Source: Crossaster papposus
Lineage: Eukaryota; Echinodermata; Asteroidea; Velatida; Solasteridae
NCBI GenBank assembly: GCA_037893245.1
Contig: JBAIAA010000783.1
Location: forward strand, 620,001-684,000
Direction of reading: 5' to 3'
DNA: 64,000 nt
Position 1 is the stretch's first letter. Each line of letters starts with the position of its first letter. Of this stretch, positions 1-10,065 are shown piece after piece. The notes beneath the pieces are model-generated. The model saw only the letters and a list, made by a program, of their open reading frames with translations, was not told where the DNA came from and did no database searches. The translations under genes were made by a program, and so were the position numbers.

Positions 1-368
1 ACGCAAGCCGACTCGTACGCAAGCCGACTCGTACGCAAGCCGACTCGTACGCAAGCCGACTCGTACGCAAGCCGACTCGTACGCAAGCCGACTCGTACGC
101 AAGCCGACTCGTACGCAAGCCGACTCGTACGCAAGCCGACTCGTACGCAAGCCGACTCGTACGCAAGCCGACTCGTACGCAAGCCGACTCGTACGCAAGC
201 CGACTCGTACGCAAGCCGACTCGTACGCAAGCCGACTCGTACGCAAGCCGACTCGTACGCAAGCCGACTCGTACGCAAGCCGACTCGTACGCAAGCCGAC
301 TCGTACGCAAGCCGACTCGTACGCAAGCCGACTCGTACGCAAGCCGACTCGTACGCAAGCCGACTCGT
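1..368. repeat. 16-bp minisatellite, version 1 (23 units)
   Basis: Exactly 23 head-to-tail copies of acgcaagccgactcgt fill this stretch with no visible substitutions. Each unit has three CpG dinucleotides, so the block is very CpG-dense. The array begins at or before the window edge. Open frames across it arise because a 16-bp unit is read as a 16-residue repeat every 48 bp; they are not genes. Confidence 0.97.
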
Positions 369-778
369 ACGCGGTCCAACTCGTACGCGTGCCAACTCGT
401 ACGCGTGCCAACTCGTACGCGTGCCAACTCGTACGCGTGCCAACTCGTACGCGTGCCAACTCGTACGCGTGCCAACTCGTACGCGGGCCAACTCGTACGC
501 GTGCCAACTCGTACGCGTGCCAACTCGTACGCGTGCCAACTCGTACGCGTGCCAACTCGTACGCGTGCCAACTCGTACGCGTGCCAACTCGTACGCGTGC
601 CAACTCGTACGCGTGCCAACTCGTACGCGTGCCAACTCGTACGCGTGCCAACTCGTACGCGTGCCAACTCGTACGCGTGCCAACTCGTACGCGTGCCAAC
701 TCGTACGCGTGCCAACTCGTACGCGTGCCAACTCGTACGCGTGCCAACTCGTACGCGTGCCAACTCGTACGCGTGCCA
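369..778. repeat. 16-bp minisatellite, version 2 (about 25 units)
   Basis: About 25.6 copies of acgcgtgccaactcgt follow directly in the same register as the first block. It differs from version 1 at three of sixteen positions. The first unit (369-384, acgcggtccaactcgt) and one unit at about 481 are variants. The sharp switch between two homogenised versions suggests separate expansion of two founder units. Confidence 0.96.
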
Positions 779-1318
779 AATATGTTTTTGTTATCTTAAA
801 AATACTAATCAAATGAAAACATTACTCCAAAAATATCTATTTTTAAAAGAAGTTTATATGTCAAACGATGGTTACGAAATTGAAACCAAGATGTACTATA
901 ATAAACAATAGTACAAATTTACACGAATGCCTTTGTAAAAAGAAAAGTCTTAAGCAATAATATTAATATTCTAAAAAACCGAAAGAGGTGAGAGTGAGAC
1001 TGAACAGACTGAATCTCATGCAACTTGTACATTGTTACATTTAATGGAAATAAAATTGTTGACGAAAATGTATATACAAGGCTAGTAGTATTAAAAGGTT
1101 AATAATAATAATGCCAAAAAGGTTAAAGCCTAACAACTAACATGGTGTATTCTTTGTAATTTTGGTCTGTGCATTGCCATTTGTTGTTTCCCGAGAAATA
1201 AAATAGAGAATAGAGAATAGAGAATAGATTCGCCTTGGATGCCCAAAAGTATCTGCCTTTTTAATTGATCAACACCGTACCGTACCCGTGTACCCGTGAA
1301 CAACATTTTTTAAACCGC
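779..1318. other. AT-rich spacer, no gene seen
   Basis: No convincing coding frame or structured element is visible. A short run of agaatag units lies at about 1206-1228. The spacer is bounded by the minisatellite on the left and by an inverted remnant of the same minisatellite on the right. Confidence 0.5.
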
Positions 1319-1376
1319 GTACGAGTTGGACCGCGTACGACTACGAGTTGGCTGGCGTACGAGTTGTCCCGCGGAT
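1319..1376 (-). repeat. Inverted remnant of the 16-bp minisatellite
   Basis: This stretch holds three degenerate units of the reverse complement of version 2. One of them, acgagttggaccgcgt, is the exact reverse complement of the variant unit at 369-384. The minisatellite is therefore present in both orientations on either side of a 540-bp spacer. Confidence 0.8.
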
Positions 1377-1382
1377 TGTAGG

Positions 1383-1508
1383 TCAACTCGCCCCCTGACC
1401 GACTCGCCCCTTACCTACTCGCCCCCTGACCGACTCGCCCCTTACTAACTCGCCCCCTGACCGACTCGCCCCCTGGCCGACTCGCCTCCTGACCGACTCG
1501 CCCCCTCG
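1383..1508. repeat. Third 16-bp repeat, gactcgccccctgacc type
   Basis: About eight copies of a 16-bp unit close to gactcgccccctgacc, with some copies reading ccccttac. It has the same period as the arrays at 1-778 and shares the core ccgactcg with version 1, so it may be a diverged relative. A minus-strand open frame here is a by-product of the repeat. Confidence 0.85.
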
Positions 1509-2046
1509 TTTTCGAACCCCCGTGCATGTTTGGAGAACTTTTGGAAACTTAACACAAAATACGAATGTTGACTTTGCCATTTTTCTGGCATTCGCATCCT
1601 TCGCAAAACGTTCGCGTGCCCCGCAAAAACTCACCCTATAAAGCATGCATAAAAACGGTTTATGGATGTGTCTTTTAAAAGTTCGTGCTTTTTATGTTCT
1701 GAATATTCTCAGGTCTAACACGACATACCAAACGTCTTATAAAATGTGAAAATCACATTTGACACCATCGGACATACAAAATACCAAAAACAGTCCCCCC
1801 TTCTCCAAAAGTAGCAACCTCATTGGTCAAATTAGCGACTTTATTGTATTCACTGTCAGCTCTTTGATCTGGGTTTTTCACCATCTTTCACCACGTTTGG
1901 CGGACTGATCAGAGGGAGCCGACAGTTTTGTAGATGAGCGTCGTAACACCCAGTTCAATCCATCGAGCGTTGGTTTTCGAAGAATGGTGGAGTGATTGAC
2001 AGATTCCCTATAGCTTCCTTGAAAAGCCCTATTGGGTTTAGTCTTG

Positions 2047-2169
2047 GCCAAGACCAAGCTAGCCCGTTCATTTGTTCCGCGGCGCGCCGTCCGTATTATC
2101 TGGGATTATTGAGGGCGCCCTTTATTTATCGCCAGATTCCTGGATTTCTTCCACTAGCTTGGTCTTGGC
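2047..2169. repeat. 16-bp perfect inverted repeat (hairpin)
   Basis: gccaagaccaagctag at 2047-2062 is perfectly complementary to ctagcttggtcttggc at 2154-2169, around a 91-bp loop that contains ggcgcgcc. It could be the ends of a small foldback element. No target duplication was found. Confidence 0.6.
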
Positions 2170-2565
2170 GCATCGGTCACGTGAACCCGAAAAATTCCGA
2201 GGACATTCCAAGCATAGCTCAAATAGCTACTCGCCCCCGCATGCGCACTAAGTCGTTTTTGTTTAATGTGGTGTTCGATTATTATAGTCTGGTTCCCAGA
2301 CCAAATATTTCTGACTATTTGTGATTTTTCATTTATTATTTAGCCGTTAATGTCACGTGACCAAAAACTGGAGGAATTGCTTAACGTTCGCGATGTTCGA
2401 GTGTTTCCAGGTTTTTATAAAATAAAACTCACATTAGCAAAGGTCAACACCAGACGAAATGCCTAAGACTATCACGGTCATTGTAGTAATTGTGCTATTT
2501 TTTTGGAAAGAGCCGTTAGAATTTGAATTACGTACAATTACGTACAATGCACACACCAAAAAACC

Positions 2566-3306
2566 CTACTCTTCAGTACATTTATTTATTTCCTTGGCAT
2601 TTTTATACTGGAATAGTTCAGGAAATAGTGGAAAGCCAAGTGCAACACGCCTTGTGAGAATTTCAGGCACAATACTCCCAATGTAAAATGCCTTCAACTT
2701 TGGAAAAGTACTATTTCTCCATGCTTCTCTGTCAAACACAATGCGCTCAACATAAATGTCTCTTCCCTGAAGTGTTTCTGTATACATAATAAAATCACAC
2801 CATTCACTCTCTGTTACTGCTAGCTGGCATTGCACTTGGTAATAATATCCATGATGTTGGTTGAGCTTCAATGCACCTGTTTTGTCTTTGTGTAGAGGAA
2901 AGGATGAACCACACTGATTTGCAAGATTTGATATTGTTAGATTTGCTACCGGACATTTGATTTCAACATTTCCTTCTCTTGGCTGACTAACCGGATCATC
3001 AGCAACTCTATCTACACTAGCACCTAACCATGAATTCTCAGGCATGATGGCAAGTCCAGTTTCCTCAAGTGAAATGTCTGGGTGACCATTTATTTTCATG
3101 TACTCCACATAGGCATCAGCAGCCTTTGGTTCACAATGTATCCCATGTTTGCAAGCCTTTGGGGTGTTGTTTTGGTTGTTATATCCCATAATTTTCTTCA
3201 GAAGATTATCTGGGGGTGTTGTTTCCCAGCAATAATGGTACCAGCAATAGATGCTGTAACTTTACCCTGTTGGTGTCTGTACCAGTTATCATTAACTGAT
3301 TGACCC
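2566..3306 (-). CDS. YqaJ-type (lambda exonuclease fold) nuclease, 3' coding exon
   Basis: The open frame 3189-2566 encodes 207 residues with the YqaJ/lambda-exonuclease signature. It has E20 in a GIHCEPKAADAY context, D60 in WLGASVDRVADD, the E76-x-K78 pair in VEIKCP and Q118 in YYYQVQCQLAVT. Enzymes of this fold degrade DNA from ends during recombination; metazoan copies occur mostly in transposon-linked genes. Upstream, in the +1 frame, the sequence up to about 3300 encodes GKVTASIAG, resembling the (R/K)xTAS motif that normally precedes this domain. The ATG at 3189 is therefore not the true N-terminus, and a one-base slip in a five-G run near 3210 (plus strand) looks likely. A possible splice acceptor (ctaccag) ends the exon at 3306. 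Overlapping AATAAA signals lie at the stop codon. It is on the same strand as the transposase at 8059-9990. The domain call is firm; intactness is doubtful. Confidence 0.8.
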
Positions 3307-3319
3307 CTGGTAGAACCCA

Positions 3320-4470
3320 GTGGGCAAGTTGTTACCGGTTACCGATATTACCGGTAATATCACCCCAAAATTTGACTAAGTCCAAATTTTACCGATATTA
3401 CCGTGTTATTACCCAAATGATATTACCGGTGTGATAATGAAATTGTTATAAATTCCTTAATATTTGTTTTTTTAATATAAGGATTGGATCTAATTGATCC
3501 TTGAGACCGACAGGATCTGTTTCTGATGAGAAAAACTCTTGAAAAATGGTGCACCGGTCTACCAAATTTCAAAGTCCAAATATAACCGTTATTACCCTGT
3601 TGAAACCGACATTTTACCGAGTAACAACAGGATAATACAGGTAATGTTGGTAATGATGAAAGGCTTGAATTGGTTATAACATTGGTAACTTGAGTAATAA
3701 CAGTAAAATTATAGCAATCCTAGCAAAATTTCCAAGTTCAAATATTACTGTTGTTACCCTGTTGAAACCAACATGTTACCGAGTAACAACAGGATAATAC
3801 AGGTAATATGGGTAATGTGGTGAAAGGGTTGAATTGGTTATAACATCGGGAACTTGAGTAATAACAGTAACATTTCCAAGTTCTAATATTACTGTTATTA
3901 CCCTGTTGAAACCGACATTTTACCGAGTAACAACAGGATAATACAGGTAATGTGGGTAATGATGAAAGGCTTGAATTGGTTATAACATTGGTAACTTGAG
4001 TAATAACAGTAAAATTATAGCAATCCTAGCAAAATTTCCAAGTTCAAATATTACTGTTGTTACCCTGTTGAAACCAACATGTTACCGAGTAACAACAGGA
4101 TAATACAGGTAATATGGGTAATGTGGTGAAAGGGTTGAATTGGTTATAACATCGAGAACTTGAGTAATAACAGTAACATTTCCAAGTTCTAATATTACTG
4201 TTATTACCCTGTTGAAACCGACATTTTACCGAGTAACAACAGGATAATACAGGTAATGTGGGTAATGATGAAAGGCTTGAATTGGTTATAACATTGGGAA
4301 CTTGAGTAATAACAGTAAAATTAGTAGCAATTCCAGCAAAATTTTCAAGTTCAAATATTACTGTTATTACCCTGTTGAAACCGACAATTTACCGGGTAAC
4401 AACAGGATAATACAGGTAATGTGGGTAATAGTGAAAGGCTTGAATTGGTTATAACATTGGGAACTTGAGT
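3320..4470. repeat. TTACC-rich higher-order tandem repeat (306 bp = 162 + 144)
   Basis: The phrase ttaccctgttgaaacc recurs at 3592, 3754, 3898, 4060, 4204 and 4367. The spacing alternates 162, 144, 162, 144, 163, so the repeat is a 306-bp dimer of two related monomers. Monomers alternate between cgacattttaccgag and caacatgttaccgag. A more diverged palindromic run (ggtaatattaccggt style) covers 3320-3430. The block lies between two predicted minus-strand exons and so appears to be intronic. Confidence 0.85.
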
Positions 4471-4490
4471 ACCGGGGGGGGTAAGCTCAC

Positions 4491-4659
4491 CTTTGACAAG
4501 TCATTGGTCCAACCTTCCTTTGGAGGATGATGAAACCTGGTGGAAAGGGTAGCTGGGCATGACAGTCTTCCCCTTTTCTCTTTCTGTTTGGTTGTACTTC
4601 CAATGTCTGGGTCAGTAAGCAGTATTTGTGACAGGCCTCCATTGATGTAATCATTTACT
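4491..4659 (-). CDS. Predicted internal exon upstream of the YqaJ exon
   Basis: On the minus strand a 169-bp open stretch is framed by a good acceptor (tattatttcag) and a good donor (caaag/gtgagc). It encodes 56 residues, including RLSCPATLSTRFHHPPKEGW. It lies upstream of the YqaJ exon on the same strand. It ends in phase 0 while the YqaJ reading needs a different phase at 3306, so either another exon lies between or the copy is damaged. I do not recognise the peptide; it may be the N-terminal part of the YqaJ protein. Confidence 0.45.
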
Positions 4660-6618
4660 CTGAAATAATAGATGGTGGAATTACTTAATCATAATTATTC
4701 ACAATGAACTCATCTGCTCTAAGAAACTAGATGTACATGTATGTGGCAGTCTACTGTCTGGTTCCCTGACCTGCCAATCTTCAACATCATGATCTATGGT
4801 TCTTGGAACCAGACTAGTATTAGGGTGTTCAGGTCACTCGCCGCGACTAAAGACATCCACACACAGACTGTCCGTGCGCCGAAAATCTAACCAATGTTTA
4901 TCCCCCAAATTGTACGACTTTTCTATGTCAGAAACTGCAAGTAAAACCTTCATTTGAAACCCCTGACTTTCAGCTATCGAATAATGCACATAAAATATCA
5001 GTAGGGTGGATGTACGACAGCTTATACTTTTTGTGAATGAAGCCCTTTTGCTCCGCCCAACTTTTCCCGAGAAAAACCGATCCACGCGTCCACGCGTTCG
5101 GCCCCAGATTTTTCCCGTAAACATCGTGGAGTTTTAACTCCGCGCGATTTCCGAACCCCGGAGTGACAGTTGAAACGGGTTTCATTTTGATCCCGAAGGG
5201 GTACTGAACACGTTAGTGTTTACTCGATCCTCGATAAACAATTTAGAACGAAAGTTACGAAAAAAGTAAAAATAAACTCAATTTTTTGAGGTGCAATCCT
5301 CAAAATTCAAGGTAGGAGTTATCATTTACATAAAGTTTACTTGTCTTGTCTACTATACCTGTTATTTTTAAGTCTCTAATGTGCGAAGATTCGGGCGGAA
5401 AGTGTACTTTGTAAAGCTAGATTCATGACAGCTACGCGAATGTATGTGTGAGCTCCGCGTTTCGCGTGCCGTGTGTGAGGCATGTTTTGGTGCCATTCAG
5501 GGATATACACAATGTATGTAGGGACCGTCTTTATCGAATGGGGTGAATTTAATCAAATAAAACAGGATTTCTCAAAAACTAATTATCCGATTTTCTCGAT
5601 TTAAAAAGCATTGTATTTCTTTCATCAAGACCTTTTATTTGGTGTATAGTTTGAGCATTTTGGAGGAAGAATAATGTTTTACCTGTACACCCTACTAGTA
5701 TCAACCGAATGCTTTTCGGACTTTATTTCCCTTAAAAACAAAAACTGTCCTAGTGTGGGGATTTAATCGTCCTAGTGCAGGGATTATAATCGCGGTCCTG
5801 TCCTTACCGGTACCCAATCACGCCACACAAGTGCTCTGGTTAGATCGGCAGTTATCAATATTATATAGATTGGTGAAGGCGTCTTTGCAATGCTGTAACT
5901 ATAGTCTTATAAAAAAAGGCGAGTTTAATACGGCTGGTGTAAATAGCCACTAATGTAGTACGTTTAGAAAACCAACCTGTTTACAAGTTCTGACTTGGTA
6001 CCAGAAATCGATGCTCCTTTTCTGCATGCTAACCATCGTTTCAGCTTAATCACTGTAGCTGCGGCAGGGTTAACATCCAGCTTAATTAGCACCAGGAATG
6101 TCTGCCTCTGTCAGTGCCTGTTTCATCACGTAGTTTGCTGTCCAGGGGGAAAATATGCGATAAGTTATTGTTTAAAAATAAAATGTAACTGAAAATATAC
6201 ACGCGCACAATCTTGAAAATTACAAATCTATCATTCCTTCGAACTCCTGTCCTGGAACTAGCTATAGGCACACTGAGAAAACATTTTAATTCTAGGACTG
6301 GAGTAATTCCCTTCGTAGCTTATTGCTCCATGGTCTTTTACTCAGTCTTACTCCAATCAGCAATCTTAGTCAGTTTTTGAAGTTCATGTATCTGTCGTCT
6401 GGTCGTAAAAAAACTGACCGAAATCCTAATTTTAAGCTAAACTATATAACTTTTACGAACCTTGGTTACAGTTGTATGCCTCCTCTGTGGAGCTGACTGT
6501 TTTTTCCTCTATGAATTAGTCATTTTACGTCATTTTGTGCAAGATAACTTGGGGGGAAAATATAGAACTTCCCGCATAACGTTCGTCGTGTATCCATGTA
6601 CGCTCTTGGCAACCGTAT
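4660..6618. other. No supported gene
   Basis: Only short open frames are present, none with a recognisable domain. An overlapping pair of minus-strand frames at 4834-5185 could hold an upstream exon of the YqaJ gene, but there is no motif to support it. A 10-bp inverted repeat, gtctggttcc and ggaaccagac, lies at about 4756 and 4806. Confidence 0.4.
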
Positions 6619-7091
6619 GGGTGCATACCACTAAATCTCTGGAAATCACTGCGCGCGAGCTCATTAATATTTTGTGATCCCTCCGGTAATTTTGAATAAG
6701 AGGTCCCTGGGGCCTATACATTGGACTGATTGTAGAAATATCTGTGGAAATCAAGAATTGGTGACCTGTGACTTCCAACTCGGAGGATTGCGTTCACAAA
6801 AAAGACCAATACGTGGGTCTATTTTGCATAGAGGCGGGGGGCTACATTTAGACCTGGGCCCAGAGCTGGGCCACCATTTTAGGGGTGGTTTGTGGAAAGG
6901 GGAGTATAAAAAAAAATTCATTCGGTCAACCCCCCTAAATTTGAAAAGAAAATTATTCTAGGAGTCTTAATCTTTAATTTCCAGCCAAAAAAATATTGCC
7001 ACCCTACTCCTGAGCGTCACGAGGCGGCGCTCTTTCTTTCTATTTTTGCGTTGGTTACAATGAACCCCGTATTTAGTGAGTGGAACCTTTA
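6619..7091. mobile_element. TTAA-type non-autonomous DNA element, copy 1 (473 bp)
   Basis: Identical by eye over 473 bp, with no length difference, to 10842-11314 in the same orientation. Copy 2 shows the intact ends. This copy lacks the left TTAA: its left flank reads cgtat directly before gggtgc. The left edge may therefore have lost a few bases, or the copy may have arisen by duplication or gene conversion. It carries no coding capacity; a 95-codon frame present in both copies has no recognisable motif. Confidence 0.8.
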
Positions 7092-7595
7092 TAGAGCCAA
7101 GATGGCGCCGCCCGTATGCCGCCCAAGTGTACGGTATACTCGACAAAAATGGTATTTTTGAACTATGAAATCTCACAGAAAACACAGTAATGATTACACA
7201 CAGGAGAAAGAACAAAATGGGTTTTTTCTTTCTTTATTTTTTTTCATTGCTGTCTTTTTATTTACATAAATAATAATATACATTTTAGATGCCTATCCGC
7301 CATGTAATTATCAACATGTTTACAATAGGTTGTGCTGAAGCTCGTAAATTTACACGTGCTTTTTTGTTACTGAAAATCAAAGACTTTTGTTGGACAAGTA
7401 AGTAGTTTGTCTGCATTGTCAGTTTCATCCAATATTTAGACAGATGTATTTTTCTTTATTTGTATTTGTAGCATGCCCAAGCTAGGGCTATCATGACTGC
7501 TGGAGAAAACTTTTGACCAATGGTAGCAAAGGTAAGTTGACCTCACGCACGCGGTCTGTATTGTTTGTTATGCAGATTTCTTAAACCATAGCAAA
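7092..7595. other. Upstream region of the endonuclease gene
   Basis: No coding frame. The motif ccaagatggcgccgcc at about 7098 resembles a YY1-type promoter element. An AT-rich stretch follows up to the endonuclease start codon. Confidence 0.35.
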
Positions 7596-7964
7596 ATGGA
7601 TTCAATCTGGAAGGCTTCAATTCAAGGCAAGATTTTAAGAAAAACTGTGCACAGAGGCAGAAAAAAATGCAAAATATGGACAGGATATGTCCAGCAGAAA
7701 TATGGCATCATTAATGTTGTCATGCCTGGCTCAAAATCGAATTCACGCACAAGGATGCGTGTGCACAGGTTGACGTACATTGTTTATTCTGGAGTCCTTG
7801 ATCTTCCCCGGGGGTATGATGTAAGTCACCTGTGCCACAACTCCTTGTGCGTGAATTTTGATCACCTGTCACTTGAGCCACACGCCATCAACACTGCAAG
7901 ATCTCGTTGTAAGAGATGCCGTTGGTGTATCGGCCATGGCTCGTACAAGGATTGTCTTCTTTAA
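7596..7964 (+). CDS. I-PpoI-like His-Me-finger homing endonuclease (zf-His_Me_endon)
   Basis: An uninterrupted 122-residue single-exon protein. The motif SHLCHNSLCVNFDH followed by N99 and a second Cys/His cluster matches the zinc-stabilised beta-beta-alpha-metal site of I-PpoI. By analogy the catalytic residues are H78 (general base) and N99 (metal ligand). The first zinc site would be C25, C80, C85 and H90, and the second C105, C111, H114 and C120. All of these are present, so the active site looks complete. The family makes double-strand breaks at specific sites, and in other hosts its members sit in self-splicing introns. Here no intron context is visible: the gene converges on a transposase gene 95 bp away and both lie between two identical 473-bp elements. 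The start context aaaATGG is good. It may be a mobile-element accessory nuclease; that role is inferred. Confidence 0.85.
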   Translation: MDSIWKASIQGKILRKTVHRGRKKCKIWTGYVQQKYGIINVVMPGSKSNSRTRMRVHRLTYIVYSGVLDLPRGYDVSHLCHNSLCVNFDHLSLEPHAINTARSRCKRCRWCIGHGSYKDCLL

Positions 7965-8058
7965 AATGTAAATATAAGGAGAATTTTTTGCTCACCAATA
8001 AGTTTGATAACTGAAATTGCTGACAATTTTTTCATGATACACTTGTTGCTTTTATAAT

Positions 8059-9990
8059 TCATTTTGGACTGAAACGTATGCTGTAATTGTGCTCACTCTG
8101 AATTCTTTGCCAATTCACGTCTGGAGGGATTGCTGACTTGGGTTCCAGTTGCCCTTTCTTGTACAATGACTTGGAACAGTTGTACAAGTTATATCGTTGT
8201 GCCCTACACTTTGCCCTTCGTATTTTATAATGTGTGCTCCTAGCCCGTTGGGAATGATATTTTTCTTTTCTGTCCATTTGAGCCAGACTTTTGGCAGCTG
8301 GAGATCCTGGCAAAACAGGACAACCTGCAGCTTCGCACTTGAGGATGATTGAGTTGGCATGGCCATTGTTCACAAGGTGAATTGAGCTGTGGTCTCTTGA
8401 GAGAGCATTTCTGGAAAAGGTTAGTGTCCCTTTTGGATTAGTACTAGAAAAAGCATGGTTCATGGACTCTGCTTTTTGTGTACTTGTCCCATTTCTAGTT
8501 TTTTGCATTGCCTCGTGACCAATTCTCTTCTGAATTTTCAGTAAAAGTAGTTCCTTGTCAGATTCGAGCATTTTCAGTTTTCCCCTAACATGAACAGGAA
8601 GATAGGGAAATCTGTAATTGCCATTGCAAACCAAGGACTGCTTTTTGCAAAGGTTGTGGCGACCTTGGTAACATTCGGGAATGGTTGAGGCAGCCTTTTC
8701 AGCCATGTCATACATTTGGGCAAAGTTTCTTTCACATTTCTTGAGGATTGCCCCTGCTTCTGCTTGTACCCTGTGACTTACATCGTCACCTAACCGATCT
8801 TGTATCTTTTTCTTTTCTTTTTTAGTTCTACCAGGCATCATGTCAACACTGAATTTGGCCTGACTGATGGCTGAACTGAGTGATCGATTTAAGTGAGGTG
8901 GGTCAAGAAAGTGTTCTGGCTCGATACCTGCTTTAATTCTCATCTGAGACATAAAACCTTCTGCCATACACCCGTCCGCATCGCTTGTTACTCTGTCTGC
9001 CAACAAGGGTTCCTTACACTCTAGAAGTTTCTTGGCACATTGAATTCCCCCTTCTCTTTCATCTCCCATGTTGTAATTTGCTGGGCGTGTAGCACTACAA
9101 GAATCTGTGTGCTCGGAACACTTGTTACTGCTGTGTTTGCCTTGATTTGCACATTTACAGAGTTTATTCTCGTGGTGGTACATTACTACCATTTTTTTGG
9201 TGGTTACATTCTCACATACTACGTCCCTAGTTTGGGTTGCCGGCACAAATGGTGTTTTTTTCCGACAGTTTCTCAAGGGGTTGTTATATTGTCTATCTAA
9301 TTCGACCGCAATCGGTTTTTCTCTATCATAGCCCTGTAATTCTTGAATACCTTTGACCAATTTTCTCTTTTCAGCCATACTTCTAACATTTTCATTGATA
9401 ATAATGTCCCCACATTTGCTTGCTATTTTCTGCAGCCCACTGATTGAAGGAACAGTTGTACCCAGTGCTGTCAAAAGTCGTCTTGCTCCTGTGGCTGCAA
9501 TACCCGTGTTGAGTAGACCAACTTGGAAGGCCATGTTTGGAGTTGCAGTGCGTCGGCCTCTGCTGACCTGAGGTATCTCTGAGTACAGCTTCTTCCTTCC
9601 TGTTGAGAAGTGGCACTTGTTGCACGACAGCACCTCTGAAACAGCAAGGCCCCGGTGTGTTTCTTGCTCTGCCTGTAGCTGAGGCCAGCCATCACAGTCA
9701 GGATTCGCATGCTGATGGTCCAGGGTAGCTCGAACACTCGTCTCAACTGTAGTGTTGACATGAACAATTCTGTAGCCGCCTGGGTTCAAGTTGTCCGCTC
9801 CTTCCCTCTGGAGTCTGCTTATCGGCGTAATTTCCTCAATTTTCGGTCGCAGCACCATCACAGTTTTATTAGTTCTGGCACATGGTGGGTTGTAGAAAGA
9901 ACCTCGCTCATCTCTGGGAAAGGCCAGTTGCAATTGTTCATTTGTGGGCCTGATATAGGAAGATGAAACATCAACCTTTTTTCTTATCAA
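8059..9990 (-). CDS. Mutator-like DDE transposase
   Basis: A 643-residue frame with the hallmarks of the animal Mutator-like transposase family. There is a CNKC finger near residue 123 and a GLLNTG motif near 158. Catalytic candidates are D232 in AVELDRQYNNP, D337 in VTSDADG and E508 in KAESMNHAF. KTPF, CENVT and PANYNMGDEREGG blocks follow the family order. The enzyme would cut and rejoin element ends in the nucleus. The frame opens with a non-ATG codon. In the same frame a well-placed ATG (accATGG, complement of 10063-10065) starts the basic peptide MVRYRKGMFKRGKTFF, followed by one in-frame TAA in a T7 run. The natural N-terminus is therefore probably there and this copy carries one stop, unless that stretch is spliced. 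It converges with the endonuclease gene. TIRs belonging to this transposase were not found. Confidence 0.8.
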   Translation of the reverse strand: MIRKKVDVSSSYIRPTNEQLQLAFPRDERGSFYNPPCARTNKTVMVLRPKIEEITPISRLQREGADNLNPGGYRIVHVNTTVETSVRATLDHQHANPDCDGWPQLQAEQETHRGLAVSEVLSCNKCHFSTGRKKLYSEIPQVSRGRRTATPNMAFQVGLLNTGIAATGARRLLTALGTTVPSISGLQKIASKCGDIIINENVRSMAEKRKLVKGIQELQGYDREKPIAVELDRQYNNPLRNCRKKTPFVPATQTRDVVCENVTTKKMVVMYHHENKLCKCANQGKHSSNKCSEHTDSCSATRPANYNMGDEREGGIQCAKKLLECKEPLLADRVTSDADGCMAEGFMSQMRIKAGIEPEHFLDPPHLNRSLSSAISQAKFSVDMMPGRTKKEKKKIQDRLGDDVSHRVQAEAGAILKKCERNFAQMYDMAEKAASTIPECYQGRHNLCKKQSLVCNGNYRFPYLPVHVRGKLKMLESDKELLLLKIQKRIGHEAMQKTRNGTSTQKAESMNHAFSSTNPKGTLTFSRNALSRDHSSIHLVNNGHANSIILKCEAAGCPVLPGSPAAKSLAQMDRKEKYHSQRARSTHYKIRRAKCRAQRYNLYNCSKSLYKKGQLEPKSAIPPDVNWQRIQSEHNYSIRFSPK

Positions 9991-10065
9991 CTGACATGTC
10001 AGACCATTGCCTTTTTAAAAAAAGGTTTTTCCTCTCTTAAACATGCCCTTTCTGTAGCGAACCAT

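Noticed and set aside
389-911. Three overlapping open frames of 131-168 codons
   Set aside because: They are translations of the 16-bp minisatellite in three registers and have no start or codon evidence of their own.
1992-2324. 110-residue plus-strand frame as a gene
   Set aside because: No recognisable domain, and the frame overlaps the hairpin at 2047-2169.
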